A stretch of DNA of 44,920 bases. Origin: a virus. Numbering within the stretch: position 1 is the stretch's first letter; each line of letters starts with the position of its first letter. Below the pieces are notes generated by a model. It did not search any database, had not been told where the DNA came from, and was given only the letters and a program-made list of their open reading frames with translations. Location of the stretch: the IMG/VR virus record IMGVR_UViG_3300037011_000581, positions 1-44,920 of that record; one strand, given 5' to 3'. This document shows, piece after piece, positions 8,259 through 15,470 of the stretch. A program made the position numbers and the translations under genes.

Positions 8259-9757
8259 TCATCAGAGTACACGTTAGCAGGGTTGACCAGAACCCGTACC
8301 AAAGCCGGCTGGAGATGCCGCCGGTTGGGGAGTTGGCGGACGGGATTCTGGCGCTGCGGGAACGGCTGCCGGATACGTCGGGCCTGATCCACACACCGGT
8401 TGGCAGGCTGGTGGTTGGCGGCCAGGCAATGTCCTGGAAGGATTGGGGCGGGACCGGCGACGGGATGCGCGTGGAGGCGGAGGACGGGGTGCGGGTGCAA
8501 CTGGCGTCCGGTCACCGTCGTCTGGCGGCGTTCCGCGTGCTGGCGGCAGGCAAGGACAAGCACGCCAGCGAGTATGAGATGATGCCGATTGAGATTGTCG
8601 CGCTGGATGATCTGGCGATGGCAGATATTGCCTGGCAGGAGAATGAGAAGCGCGAGGACGTCAATCCCGTCGAGCGGGCGCTGGCGCTGCAGCAGGCGAT
8701 GGTTGATTTCAATCTGACGCAGGAGCAGATCGGGAAGCGCCGTGGGCTGACTCAGGCGGCGGTGTCGAATCTGCTGCGGCTGTTGGAGTTGCCTGTGGAG
8801 GTCCAGGTGCTGCTGCGCAAGAAGGTGATCACGGAGCGGCACGCGCGGGCGCTGGTGTCGCTGGTCAAGTTGAATGTGGCACCGGTTCGGATGATGCGGC
8901 TGCTGAGTCGTGGAAAAGACCACCTGGATGCCGATGACATTATCTCGGTGGCGGACGTTGAGCAGGCGGTACGTTCGGAGATCGCGTCTAAGACTGCGTT
9001 GATCAGCAGTTGGCAGCCCGGCTTGCCGCTGATTGGGTGTGAGCGAACATGCGATGAGTGCGAACACCTGATCCGGGTGGCGCGTCAGTTCCGCTGCGGG
9101 GACTGGGATTGCTTTCGGCGCAAGACAACGGCCTGGCGGGAGCAGGTGGATGGCCCGGCGCAGGCAGAAAAGCGGCACGGCGACGGGCGAGGGGTCTTTC
9201 AGCGGTTCGCTGTGACGGGAGTTGAGCGATGTGGGTGCTGTGGCCGGATGGCCCGCGATGTGTCGGATGGGGTAGAGTGGTACAAGCGAGAGGGCGGCGA
9301 TGTGATCTGCAACGGGTGCTGGCAGCGGGCGGGGTTGCCGGAGCCGGAGGCCCAGCCCCAGGATGTCCCGGTCACCGTTGGGGAAGGGGTAGTCCAGGGC
9401 GGGCCGTCGGTCGTTGCTCGTCAGGGTGAGGGTTTCGAGGACGAGGCCGACGAGGATGACGAGCGCGAGATGGGCGGGGATGCCAGGACGGCGCAGCCGG
9501 TGCGACCTGCGCAGCCGTTGGTGATGAAGCCGGCGGGGCCGCCCGCAGTGATTCTGGCGGTGCGGATTCAGCCGGGTGACGAACTGGCGGCCAGGCCGGT
9601 GATGGTCTCGATCGCAGAGCAGGGCAAGCCTCCGTTGGCGGGATTCCTGTCGGGGAGGTATGGCGATTTGGCGACGCTGATCAATCAGGCGTGCGCGACG
9701 TTTTTCGGGGATATTTCCCAGGAAATGCCCCCAGCTCAGGAGGTGAGCAATGGCTAG
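8255..9757 (+). CDS. ParB-related protein (PRTRC ParB type)
   Basis: ATG 8255 follows AAAAGGAG. The 500-residue protein has a ParB/Srx-like N-terminal domain with QNPYQSR (about residues 12-18) and the ParB Box-like GHRR (86-89). A NEKREDVNPVERA segment follows, then a helix-turn-helix (LTQEQIGKRRGLTQAAVSNLL, about 154-174). Two cysteine clusters come next (about 263-287 and 326-350; CxxC pairs, probable zinc sites), then an acidic linker and a C-terminal domain. ParB-family CTPases load at parS sites and spread; PRTRC cassettes are defined by such a ParB with a ThiF-like partner. A perfect palindrome (P1) lies in its last codons. No ParA was seen. A role in plasmid-style maintenance or in cassette regulation is inferred. 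Confidence 0.85.
   Translation: MIIRVHVSRVDQNPYQSRLEMPPVGELADGILALRERLPDTSGLIHTPVGRLVVGGQAMSWKDWGGTGDGMRVEAEDGVRVQLASGHRRLAAFRVLAAGKDKHASEYEMMPIEIVALDDLAMADIAWQENEKREDVNPVERALALQQAMVDFNLTQEQIGKRRGLTQAAVSNLLRLLELPVEVQVLLRKKVITERHARALVSLVKLNVAPVRMMRLLSRGKDHLDADDIISVADVEQAVRSEIASKTALISSWQPGLPLIGCERTCDECEHLIRVARQFRCGDWDCFRRKTTAWREQVDGPAQAEKRHGDGRGVFQRFAVTGVERCGCCGRMARDVSDGVEWYKREGGDVICNGCWQRAGLPEPEAQPQDVPVTVGEGVVQGGPSVVARQGEGFEDEADEDDEREMGGDARTAQPVRPAQPLVMKPAGPPAVILAVRIQPGDELAARPVMVSIAEQGKPPLAGFLSGRYGDLATLINQACATFFGDISQEMPPAQEVSNG
9713..9726. promoter_or_regulatory. Palindrome P1 (ATTTCCCAGGAAAT)
   Basis: This 14-bp inverted repeat lies in the last codons of the parB-like gene, 24 bp before the ubiquitin-like gene start. 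The same palindrome, or its reverse complement, recurs at 13284, 29536 and 43513. Its TTTC..GAAA arms recall bacterial parS (TTTCACGTGAAA) in form, so it is a candidate site for the adjacent ParB. Confidence 0.8.
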
Positions 9758-10274
9758 GACGTTTTTGTACAACGATCAGCAGTACGAGGACCCGGGAGAA
9801 GGGTTCACGAACGAGGACGTGCGCCAACACCTGACGCAGTTTTTCCCGGAACACGCCCAGGCCACCATCGAGGAACGGACGCTGGAGGATGGGACGGTGG
9901 AGGTCCGGTTCGTCAAGAAGGCGGGGACGAAGGGCAGCGACGAGGATGCCAGGCCGCGCTGGGGGATTGTCGAGCTGATGGGCCACCGGGTCGTGGCCGG
10001 CCAGGTCAGTGAGCAGACGATTTTCGGGGGGACGTTTTTGCGAGTGGACGTTCCGGCCTGCGACTTGTCCGCGGCGTTTACGCGGCTCTATGGCGTCTCG
10101 GCGATCTATAGCGTGACGTTCGTATCGGAGGAGGTGGCCCGGACGGTGGCGCGCCATTGCCAGGTTGATCCGATTGTGGTGTACACGCCCGAACTGTCGT
10201 CTATGAGACCACAGCTTGGTTTTGGAGATGGTGAAGGTTATGGCACCGAGTTTGACCGCGATACAACTCTGTGA
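9750..10274 (+). CDS. PRTRC protein C-like ubiquitin-fold domain fused to a second domain
   Basis: ATG 9750 follows AGGAGGTGA. Residues 1-62 match my recollection of PRTRC protein C, a ~65-residue beta-grasp (ubiquitin-like) protein: FLYNDQQYEDPGEGF, then an EDVRQHL helix, then VEVRFVKKAGTKG ending at Gly62. In stand-alone homologues this Gly is at or near the C-terminus, like the tail of ubiquitin. Here a further 112 residues follow (RWGIVELMGHRVVAG...IFGGTFLRVDVP...AIYSVTF), resembling a small domain common in phage and plasmid proteins of unknown function. Conjugation through Gly62 would need proteolytic release, and a JAMM-motif gene lies downstream. It overlaps the parB gene by 8 bp. Confidence 0.75.
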   Translation: MARTFLYNDQQYEDPGEGFTNEDVRQHLTQFFPEHAQATIEERTLEDGTVEVRFVKKAGTKGSDEDARPRWGIVELMGHRVVAGQVSEQTIFGGTFLRVDVPACDLSAAFTRLYGVSAIYSVTFVSEEVARTVARHCQVDPIVVYTPELSSMRPQLGFGDGEGYGTEFDRDTTL

Positions 10275-10494
10275 GCGGCTGGCCAGCGTTCCGCCGTTGC
10301 GGTTGGCGGCGGTGGCGCTGTACAGCCAGGTCGTCGAGAACCAGGTCGGCGTGGCGGAGTTGGTGCAGCGCCAGGGGGAGATTGAGCAGGCGCTGGCGCA
10401 GTTGGATGATCACGTCGTGACGATGATCAAGGTGGTGAAACGATGCGAACGGTTAACTGGAGTTGCCAGCCAGTTGCCCCCATTAGGCTTTTAA
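10240..10494 (+). CDS. Hypothetical protein of the PRTRC cassette
   Basis: The start is uncertain: ATG 10240 is chosen, but ATG 10228 and GTG 10231 are in frame and none has an ideal ribosome-binding site. The product is about 84 residues, helical, with LAELVQRQGEIEQALAQLDDHVVTMIKVVKR-like heptads that suggest a short coiled coil. It overlaps the Ub-like gene by 35 bp and the next gene by 52 bp. The role is unknown; its position is where other PRTRC cassettes carry accessory proteins. Confidence 0.6.
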   Translation: MAPSLTAIQLCERLASVPPLRLAAVALYSQVVENQVGVAELVQRQGEIEQALAQLDDHVVTMIKVVKRCERLTGVASQLPPLGF

Positions 10495-11216
10495 GCTCGA
10501 CGGCGCTGCGCCAGGGGCTGCGGCGCTTTCGACTCCCCCGGTACTCGCTGATGCTGGAAAGCCTGGGAGAGGCGACTGATCTGTTCCAGATCATGGAACT
10601 GTGGGAGGGGGTTTTCCACTGCCAGCCAGGGGAGGATGATCGGGGCAGTGTGTTGGATATGCAGTGCGCGTTTGCCTGTCGAGTACACAATGAACTGTTT
10701 CCGTTGAACCTGGAGTTTATGGACGATCTGGTGAACGCAGGGGAAAACCCCTTTTCATGTGGGATACCGGCACGCAGCTACGGGGTTCCATGGGACGTTG
10801 TTGATCCAGATTGGCTACCTGACGAGTATAAACCGCTGGCGGATGTGCTGGTTCGCTGTGGTGAAATCATGAGTGACGAGTGCGACGTGGATTTGGTGTG
10901 GCCAGATGACGGGTACGAGCAGTTAAGCACGCTTGACGCGCCGCTCGATGGCCTGTCTATCGCGTATAGGTGCGTAATGCGCGAGGACGATTCCATTTTC
11001 CTATCGTGCAGTGAGGATGATGACTGGTGGATGTTTACCTGGACAGTAGAGGACATTCAGCAGTTGACGGTGCTGTACGAGCAGGTGCGCAGTAAGGTGG
11101 CGCAGTTGGAATCGTACCTGGTATGGTTCGGTGAAACACCAGACGCGGCAGAGCGAGTTGAGAAGATTCTGCTGTCGTTGTGTTCCAGTGAAGATGAGGA
11201 GGTGGGCGATGTCTGA
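10443..11216 (+). CDS. Unassigned PRTRC-cassette protein
   Basis: ATG 10443 has a strong upstream AAGGTGGTGA. The 257-residue protein is acidic and rich in Trp, Cys and Asp (for example WPDDGYEQL and CSEDDDWWMFTW), with a helical C-terminal third (QQLTVLYEQVRSKVAQLESYL). No domain is recognised. It sits between the ubiquitin-like gene and protein B with overlaps at both ends, so co-expression with the cassette is near certain. It could correspond to a diverged accessory member (such as proteins E or F of the PRTRC set), but I cannot support that from the sequence. Confidence 0.65.
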   Translation: MRTVNWSCQPVAPIRLLSSTALRQGLRRFRLPRYSLMLESLGEATDLFQIMELWEGVFHCQPGEDDRGSVLDMQCAFACRVHNELFPLNLEFMDDLVNAGENPFSCGIPARSYGVPWDVVDPDWLPDEYKPLADVLVRCGEIMSDECDVDLVWPDDGYEQLSTLDAPLDGLSIAYRCVMREDDSIFLSCSEDDDWWMFTWTVEDIQQLTVLYEQVRSKVAQLESYLVWFGETPDAAERVEKILLSLCSSEDEEVGDV

Positions 11217-11907
11217 TTTACCGACGACTGCATTGGCAATGGCGGCAGCGGGGAAAGGTGACGCTGTGGTGGTATGCCAGCGGTTGATGATGCGCGTTGA
11301 CGTGTTCGAGGAGGCGCTGGTGCTGACGCGGTTCGACACTGATGGCAGGCCGTACAGCACGTTCGAGGTCAGCCCGGTGGACGTGGCGGCGGCGCTGAGT
11401 GGGATCGGGGTCACGACCGGGCTGCTGCCGCGCGAATGCCTGTTTATGGCCCACGTCGGCGGGGGGGAGCGGATAGGGATTTATGTCCCCCCTGGGCGGC
11501 GGTCGCTGCTGGCGTTCCCCGATGAACCTGCGCTTGATGTGCCGCTTCCGGGCTTGGTGTTCTGTGGGGAGGGGGTGCGCTACCGGGTGTTTGCGGTCAA
11601 GCAGCGCCCGGGCGCCGTCGGCGAGCGGTTGTTTGTCGCGCCGATGCCGAACGTCGGGGCAGGCGGGCTGATCTGCGCGGGGACGGTGCGGTTTCCGGTG
11701 GCCTCGACGGCGACGATTTATCAGGCGCTCGATCTGTTCCTGAAGAGCGAGTTCAACGCCGACTTGGCGAATAGCAAGGTTCACTCGGAGCGGGGGGACG
11801 TTCGGGAGCTGTGGCGCAAGTTGGCCGGAAAGACGCGGTTTCCGGTCAACGAGTTGGTCAGGTCCGACTGGGATTTGGGCGAGTTGATCAATGGGGAGGT
11901 GGACTGA
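11209..11907 (+). CDS. PRTRC protein B-like (candidate E2-fold partner)
   Basis: ATG 11209 follows GAGGAGGTG; longer in-frame upstream starts are rejected. The 232-residue protein carries the block LFVAPMPNVGAGGLICAGTVRFP followed by a helix, LDLFLKSEFNADL, which I recognise as the conserved core of PRTRC protein B. Comparative-genomic work has proposed an E2-like fold for such partners; if so, Cys156 in GLICAG is the obvious candidate acceptor residue. It overlaps the upstream gene by 8 bp and shares one base with protein A downstream. Biochemistry for this family is not known to me. Confidence 0.75.
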   Translation: MSDLPTTALAMAAAGKGDAVVVCQRLMMRVDVFEEALVLTRFDTDGRPYSTFEVSPVDVAAALSGIGVTTGLLPRECLFMAHVGGGERIGIYVPPGRRSLLAFPDEPALDVPLPGLVFCGEGVRYRVFAVKQRPGAVGERLFVAPMPNVGAGGLICAGTVRFPVASTATIYQALDLFLKSEFNADLANSKVHSERGDVRELWRKLAGKTRFPVNELVRSDWDLGELINGEVD

Positions 11908-12521
11908 TGCTGCCAAATCCGGTCGCGTATCTGACGCACAGCAACGGGAAAGAGCCGCAGACGCCGGCGGGAAAGGCGTACTCGTACATCCTGGCGGGCA
12001 ATGGGGTGTTCAAGCATGCCCGGAGCCGGTTCGTTGAGGTGTGCGTCCCGCTGGTCGGGGTGCAGGTGGCCGGGCTGAAACCGCTGGCCGGTTTCGTCCG
12101 GCCACGGTACGCGCTGCCGGCCGAGGTGTTGCAATTGATTTTAGCTGACGCCAGGCGGCGGTCGTGGGGCGAGCCGAAGGAGGAAATGTACCACGTCCTG
12201 CTTGGGGAGGACCGTCGTGTACAGATTGTTCATCCAGAGCAGAGCGGCGGGGCGGCGACGCTGCGCTATTCCGGCGGCGACGACGAGCGCATTGTGGTGG
12301 ACGTCCACAGCCACCACCAGATGGGGGCGTTCTTCTCGTCAACAGATGATCAGGACGAGCAGGGGTTCCGGTTCTATGCGGTGATCGGACGGATTTTCAC
12401 CAGCCCGCAAATCGCGCTGCGGGTAGGGGTCTATGGCGACTTTTATCCGCTGCCCGTCGAGCGGTTGTTTTCTGGGCACTCGCCGCTGGTCAGCGTGTTG
12501 GGGGTGGGCAATGGAGATTGA
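11907..12521 (+). CDS. PRTRC protein A-like JAMM/MPN metalloprotease
   Basis: ATG 11907 overlaps the previous stop. The 204-residue protein has a complete JAMM signature: H134-x-H136-x7-S144-x2-D147 (in HSHHQMGAFFSSTD), with an upstream Glu pair (E92/E93) in EEMYHVLL as the probable general base. These residues bind zinc and hydrolyse isopeptide or peptide bonds after Gly in deubiquitinases and in bacterial JAB proteins. Beside a ubiquitin-like protein with a C-terminal extension, it is the natural candidate to cut after Gly62 of that protein. It overlaps the ThiF-like gene by 11 bp. Confidence 0.85.
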   Translation: MLPNPVAYLTHSNGKEPQTPAGKAYSYILAGNGVFKHARSRFVEVCVPLVGVQVAGLKPLAGFVRPRYALPAEVLQLILADARRRSWGEPKEEMYHVLLGEDRRVQIVHPEQSGGAATLRYSGGDDERIVVDVHSHHQMGAFFSSTDDQDEQGFRFYAVIGRIFTSPQIALRVGVYGDFYPLPVERLFSGHSPLVSVLGVGNGD

Positions 12522-13299
12522 GAAGCGATACCGCCTGGAACTCGGCGAGGTGCGAGGCGTGGATATTACGCTGGTCGGGGTCGGGGGGACCGGGTCGTTT
12601 TTGGCGCTGCACCTGGCCAGGTTGGCATACCACGCGCGGGAGCGGCACGGGCTGGAGGTGGGGCTGACGTTGATTGACCCGGACGTTGTGGAGATGCGGA
12701 ACGTCGGGCGGCAGAATTTCTGTGTGGCTGAGGTTGGGGAGCCCAAGGCGATTACTCTGATGCGCCGGTTGAATGCGGCGTTCGGGTTGGAGAGTCAGGG
12801 GGTGGTGGAAAAGTTCAGTCGGGTGGTTTTCTCCCCGGGATATAGCGGCAGTTCGTGGTTGGTGTTGTTGATCGGCTGTGTTGACAATGCCGCGGCGCGG
12901 CGAGAGATTGCCAAGCACGTCGCCGCCAGCAATCGGCGAATTTGGTGGCTGGATTGCGGAAACCACGAGTCGGCCGGCCAGGTGTTGCTCGGAAACCGGG
13001 CGGACCTGTCCGAGCCGGAGATCAGCCCGATGGGGTTTTGCTCCGGGCTGCCCCTACCCAGCATTGTCCACCCGGAGTTGTTGGTGGCCGAGGACAGCCA
13101 GGCGGCCACTGGCGCGTCGTGCGCAGAGTTGGCGCTACAGGACGCGCAATCGTTGATGATCAATCAGATGGTCGCGGGCTGGGCGGCGCAGTATGTGTAC
13201 CGGATGGCGCTGGCGCGGAATCTGGACATGAGCGCGACCTACGTTGACCTGGTGAGCGGGTCGGCGCGGAGCGTGCCGATAACATTTCCCAGGAAATGA
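12511..13299 (+). CDS. ThiF/E1-like adenylyltransferase (PRTRC ThiF)
   Basis: The 262-residue Rossmann protein has the nucleotide loop GVGGTGS (about residues 24-30), the acidic/Arg motif IDPDVVEMRNVGRQNF, the CVDNAAAR segment and LDCGNHESAGQV. A conserved Cys204 in TGASCAEL lies where PRTRC ThiF proteins carry their candidate thioester cysteine. E1/ThiF enzymes adenylate the C-terminal Gly of a ubiquitin-like protein. It closes the cassette; palindrome P2 covers its last codons. The ATG at 12511 is internal to protein A's end, giving coupled translation. Confidence 0.9.
   Translation: MEIEKRYRLELGEVRGVDITLVGVGGTGSFLALHLARLAYHARERHGLEVGLTLIDPDVVEMRNVGRQNFCVAEVGEPKAITLMRRLNAAFGLESQGVVEKFSRVVFSPGYSGSSWLVLLIGCVDNAAARREIAKHVAASNRRIWWLDCGNHESAGQVLLGNRADLSEPEISPMGFCSGLPLPSIVHPELLVAEDSQAATGASCAELALQDAQSLMINQMVAGWAAQYVYRMALARNLDMSATYVDLVSGSARSVPITFPRK
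13284..13297. promoter_or_regulatory. Palindrome P2 (ATTTCCCAGGAAAT)
   Basis: This second exact copy of the 14-bp palindrome ends on the first base of the ThiF stop codon. Together with P1 it brackets the ubiquitin-like to ThiF genes. Site S3 follows 13 bp later. Confidence 0.8.
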
Positions 13300-13309
13300 C
13301 CGTCTGTTT

Positions 13310-13337
13310 TACGTCCAATAAGGTGCATTATTGCGCC
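13310..13337 (-). promoter_or_regulatory. Dispersed 28-bp site S3 (reverse orientation)
   Basis: Read on the minus strand the core is ATAATGCACCTTAT, with GGCGCA on the left and TGGACG on the right, an excellent family match. It lies 16 bp before the ATG at 13354. Confidence 0.85.
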
Positions 13338-13353
13338 AGCCAGGAGGTTAATA

Positions 13354-13548
13354 ATGAACGAATGGTTTTTGATTTCACGCGAGACACTTGATGTTGTACG
13401 TGCTGCATTGGAAGCAGCGGGGATGACTGATGCACTTCACGAACTCGACAGCGGGGCAAATATTACCGATGTTGTGCCGGAAGATTGGAGAGACCCCGTC
13501 GAAAACAAGGAGCTAGATGAAGAAGGGGTTGCTGTGGTTCGACAATGA
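13354..13548 (+). CDS. Hypothetical small acidic protein
   Basis: The 64-residue protein starts behind CAGGAGG. It is acidic (DALHELDSGANITDVVPEDW) with one predicted helix, and no family is recognised. It overlaps the next gene by 32 bp and follows sites P2 and S3. Confidence 0.65.
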   Translation: MNEWFLISRETLDVVRAALEAAGMTDALHELDSGANITDVVPEDWRDPVENKELDEEGVAVVRQ

Positions 13549-13744
13549 CCCGGTGCGGTCGTTGGAGGATAAGGTGGAGCGGGCCGTCCGGCGCTATCGG
13601 GAAAAGTATGGCCGGTCCGCTAACACCTGCTATGTCCACCTGTCGGCGCTGGCGGAGGCGCGGGACGTGGGGACGGTGCGCGTCTCTCCACAAAAGTACG
13701 TGCTGCGTCACCACTTTTTTGTAGGTGAGGAGGAGGCAACATGA
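13517..13744 (+). CDS. Conserved phage small protein
   Basis: ATG 13517 follows AAGGAG. The 75-residue protein has the pattern GLLWFDNDPVRSLEDKVERAVRRYREKYGRSANTCYVH...RHHFFVG. I recognise this as a small protein widespread in phages and bacterial prophages but without an assigned function. It overlaps the following sulfotransferase-family gene by 4 bp. Confidence 0.75.
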   Translation: MKKGLLWFDNDPVRSLEDKVERAVRRYREKYGRSANTCYVHLSALAEARDVGTVRVSPQKYVLRHHFFVGEEEAT

Positions 13745-14898
13745 AAGCACGCCAGCAGTCGCTTTTTCCGCGGATGGGTTTCGATGAGGCGATCTCGTTG
13801 AGCCTGGCCAGCCTGTGCGAGTACGGGTGGCGCTATCCCCACTGGGCGGTGGCGTACAGCGGGGGAAAGGACAGCAGCGCCACAGTGACGTTCGTGGCCT
13901 GGGCGATCAAGGAGAGGTTGGTGCCAGCGCCGAAGACGTTGACGGTGCTGTACGCGGATACGCGCATGGAGATGCCCCCGTTGCAGCAGACGGCGATGGG
14001 CCTGCTCGTGGCGCTGCGCGACGACGGGTTTGACGCGCGGGTTGTCCTGCCCCCTGTTGATGACCGGTTTTTCGTCTACATGCTAGGGAGGGGAGTCCCA
14101 GCGCCAAAGAACCGGTTTCGGTGGTGTACGCCACAGATAAAGGTAGAACCGATGGCCCGCGCGTTGCTCGACCTGCGGGAGCGGAGCGGCCAAAAGTTGC
14201 TGATGCTCACTGGCGTTCGCCTCGGCGAGAGCGCGGCGCGCGACCAGCGGATTGCCGTGTCCTGCTCGAAGGATTCTGGAGAGTGCGGGCAGGGATGGTT
14301 TCAGACGGCGACGGACTCGGCAGTGGCCGACGTGCTCGCGCCGCTGCTGCACTGGCGGATCTGTTTTGTGTACGACTGGCTCTACTATGATCCGCGCAGG
14401 CATGGGTACAAGGTCGTCGCGGACATTGCCACCGTCTACGGAGAGGAGGACGTCCGTACCGGGTGCGTCGGGTGCAATCTGATCGAGCGCGACGAGGCGA
14501 TAGAACGGCTGTGTCGTGAGCCGGTCTGGTCACACCTGGCCCCGTTGCTGGAACTAAAGCCGCTGTACCGCGAGTTGATGAAACCGCAATGGCGAAAGCG
14601 CAAGGTTGTCCCGGAACGGATTGCTGGCGGTAAAAAGTACAGCAAGAACGGGCAGCGGATGGGGCCGTTGACGATGGAGGCCCGGGCGCACGGCCTGGAC
14701 TTTGTGTTGGACGTTCAGCGCCGGGCAGGGGTGGACCTGGTCAATGTGGAGGAGGAGGCGCGGATACGGGAGATGTGGGCGTTGGACGTGTGGCCGGAAA
14801 AGTGGTCTGCGGATGATGCTGACGCCGATTGCCTGATGGATCGGATAACGGTTTTGCCAGGGGGAGATAGTTTGGTGGTTCAGCCGTTGTTGCTGTGA
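13741..14898 (+). CDS. DndC/PAPS-reductase-family ATP-pyrophosphatase
   Basis: The 385-residue protein has the PP-loop SGGKDS (residues 40-45), which binds ATP and drives adenylation. Cysteines in RWCTP (C129) and GCVGC (C242, C245), together with GVRLGESAARD, match the DndC-like branch in which an iron-sulfur cluster and a sulfur carrier act in DNA phosphorothioation. No other dnd genes are in the window, so phosphorothioation by this phage alone is unlikely. Phage PAPS-reductase-like proteins have varied or unknown roles, such as nucleotide or tRNA sulfur chemistry or counter-defence. It is the last gene before a terminator. Confidence 0.8.
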   Translation: MKARQQSLFPRMGFDEAISLSLASLCEYGWRYPHWAVAYSGGKDSSATVTFVAWAIKERLVPAPKTLTVLYADTRMEMPPLQQTAMGLLVALRDDGFDARVVLPPVDDRFFVYMLGRGVPAPKNRFRWCTPQIKVEPMARALLDLRERSGQKLLMLTGVRLGESAARDQRIAVSCSKDSGECGQGWFQTATDSAVADVLAPLLHWRICFVYDWLYYDPRRHGYKVVADIATVYGEEDVRTGCVGCNLIERDEAIERLCREPVWSHLAPLLELKPLYRELMKPQWRKRKVVPERIAGGKKYSKNGQRMGPLTMEARAHGLDFVLDVQRRAGVDLVNVEEEARIREMWALDVWPEKWSADDADADCLMDRITVLPGGDSLVVQPLLL

Positions 14899-14978
14899 GT
14901 TAAAAACACGTACATGGAAACACTGGCCTCGTTGCTGCGGTCTGTGGCGGTGGCAATCGGGATGAGTGTCCAGGTCAC

Positions 14979-15017
14979 GAGGCGCTGTTGGTGCACAGCG
15001 CCTCTTTCGTTTTTTTT
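14979..15017 (+). terminator. Rho-independent terminator after the early operon
   Basis: A perfect 10-bp stem, GAGGCGCTGT/ACAGCGCCTC, with loop TGGTGC is followed by TTTCGTTTTTTTT. It ends the transcript of the PRTRC and PAPS-reductase genes. The stem sequence is reused at 33682-33711. Confidence 0.9.
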
Positions 15018-15083
15018 ACTAGAACAAGAGTAGAACATAAAGTTACAGTTTTCGGAAATTGACCACCAATTTCCCAAAAACTA

Positions 15084-15112
15084 TTGACAATATACGTATA
15101 TTGTGATATACT
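15084..15112 (+). promoter_or_regulatory. Sigma70-like promoter with palindromic spacer
   Basis: TTGACA (15084-15089), a 17-bp spacer and TATACT (15107-15112) are present. The perfect palindrome CAATATACGTATATTG (15088-15103) fills the spacer, a classic place for a repressor operator. The gap 14899-15165 holds only this promoter, the terminator before it and a small hairpin at 15120-15141 (TCAACC/GGTTGA) just after the predicted start of transcription. Confidence 0.85.
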
Positions 15113-15165
15113 ATGGTCATCAACCGAGGAAAACTGGTTGAAATCACAAGAGGAGATAAAATAAA

Positions 15166-15372
15166 ATGACGCTCAACGAATGGAAAGATCAAATAGCTAA
15201 GGAATTTGGTACGACCAGATACTGTGTGGTGGCGGCTGCCTCGTATGCAGCGCGTGGCTACGGCGATCATCGGCGTGAATTGGGACGGGTGACCTCCCCA
15301 TTTGGTGGACGCTACATTGTGTATGCCCACACCACGATTGCCCAAGAACGGAAGGCGGAAGCAAAAGGTTAA
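15166..15372 (+). CDS. Hypothetical protein under the palindrome promoter
   Basis: ATG 15166 lies 11 bases after AGAGGAG in an AT-rich leader. The 68-residue basic protein (MTLNEWKDQIAKEFGTTRYCVVAAASYAARGYGDHRRELG...) is not recognised. Being the first gene behind a strong, apparently repressible promoter, it may be an early or lysogeny-state gene. A nucleic-acid-binding role would fit its charge, but this is a guess. Confidence 0.65.
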   Translation: MTLNEWKDQIAKEFGTTRYCVVAAASYAARGYGDHRRELGRVTSPFGGRYIVYAHTTIAQERKAEAKG

Positions 15373-15389
15373 CGGAACGGTATAAAAGT

Positions 15390-15465
15390 AGAGTGCTACA
15401 GGGGTGAGAATCCCTACAGAATCCCGATTGAGGGATCGGCGAAGCCGAAATTCAGTAAGGGTAGA
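15390..15465 (+). promoter_or_regulatory. Structured leader of the HAD gene
   Basis: Between the small gene at 15166 and the HAD gene lie consecutive hairpins: AGGG/CCCT (15400-15415), ATCCC-GATTGA-GGGAT (15421-15436) and CGGC-GAA-GCCG (15437-15447). No known riboswitch or ribozyme consensus was recognised. It could be a translational control element or a processing site. Confidence 0.4.
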
Positions 15466-15470
15466 GAGCA

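Noticed and set aside
7982-9772. 596-codon open frame on the minus strand opposite the ParB-like gene
   Set aside because: High GC with third-position bias creates long antisense frames; the product is Arg/His/Pro-rich low-complexity sequence without domains, while the + strand frame has clear ParB motifs.
13741-14898. Part of a DNA phosphorothioation (dnd) operon
   Set aside because: No DndB, DndD, DndE or cysteine desulfurase gene was found in the window.
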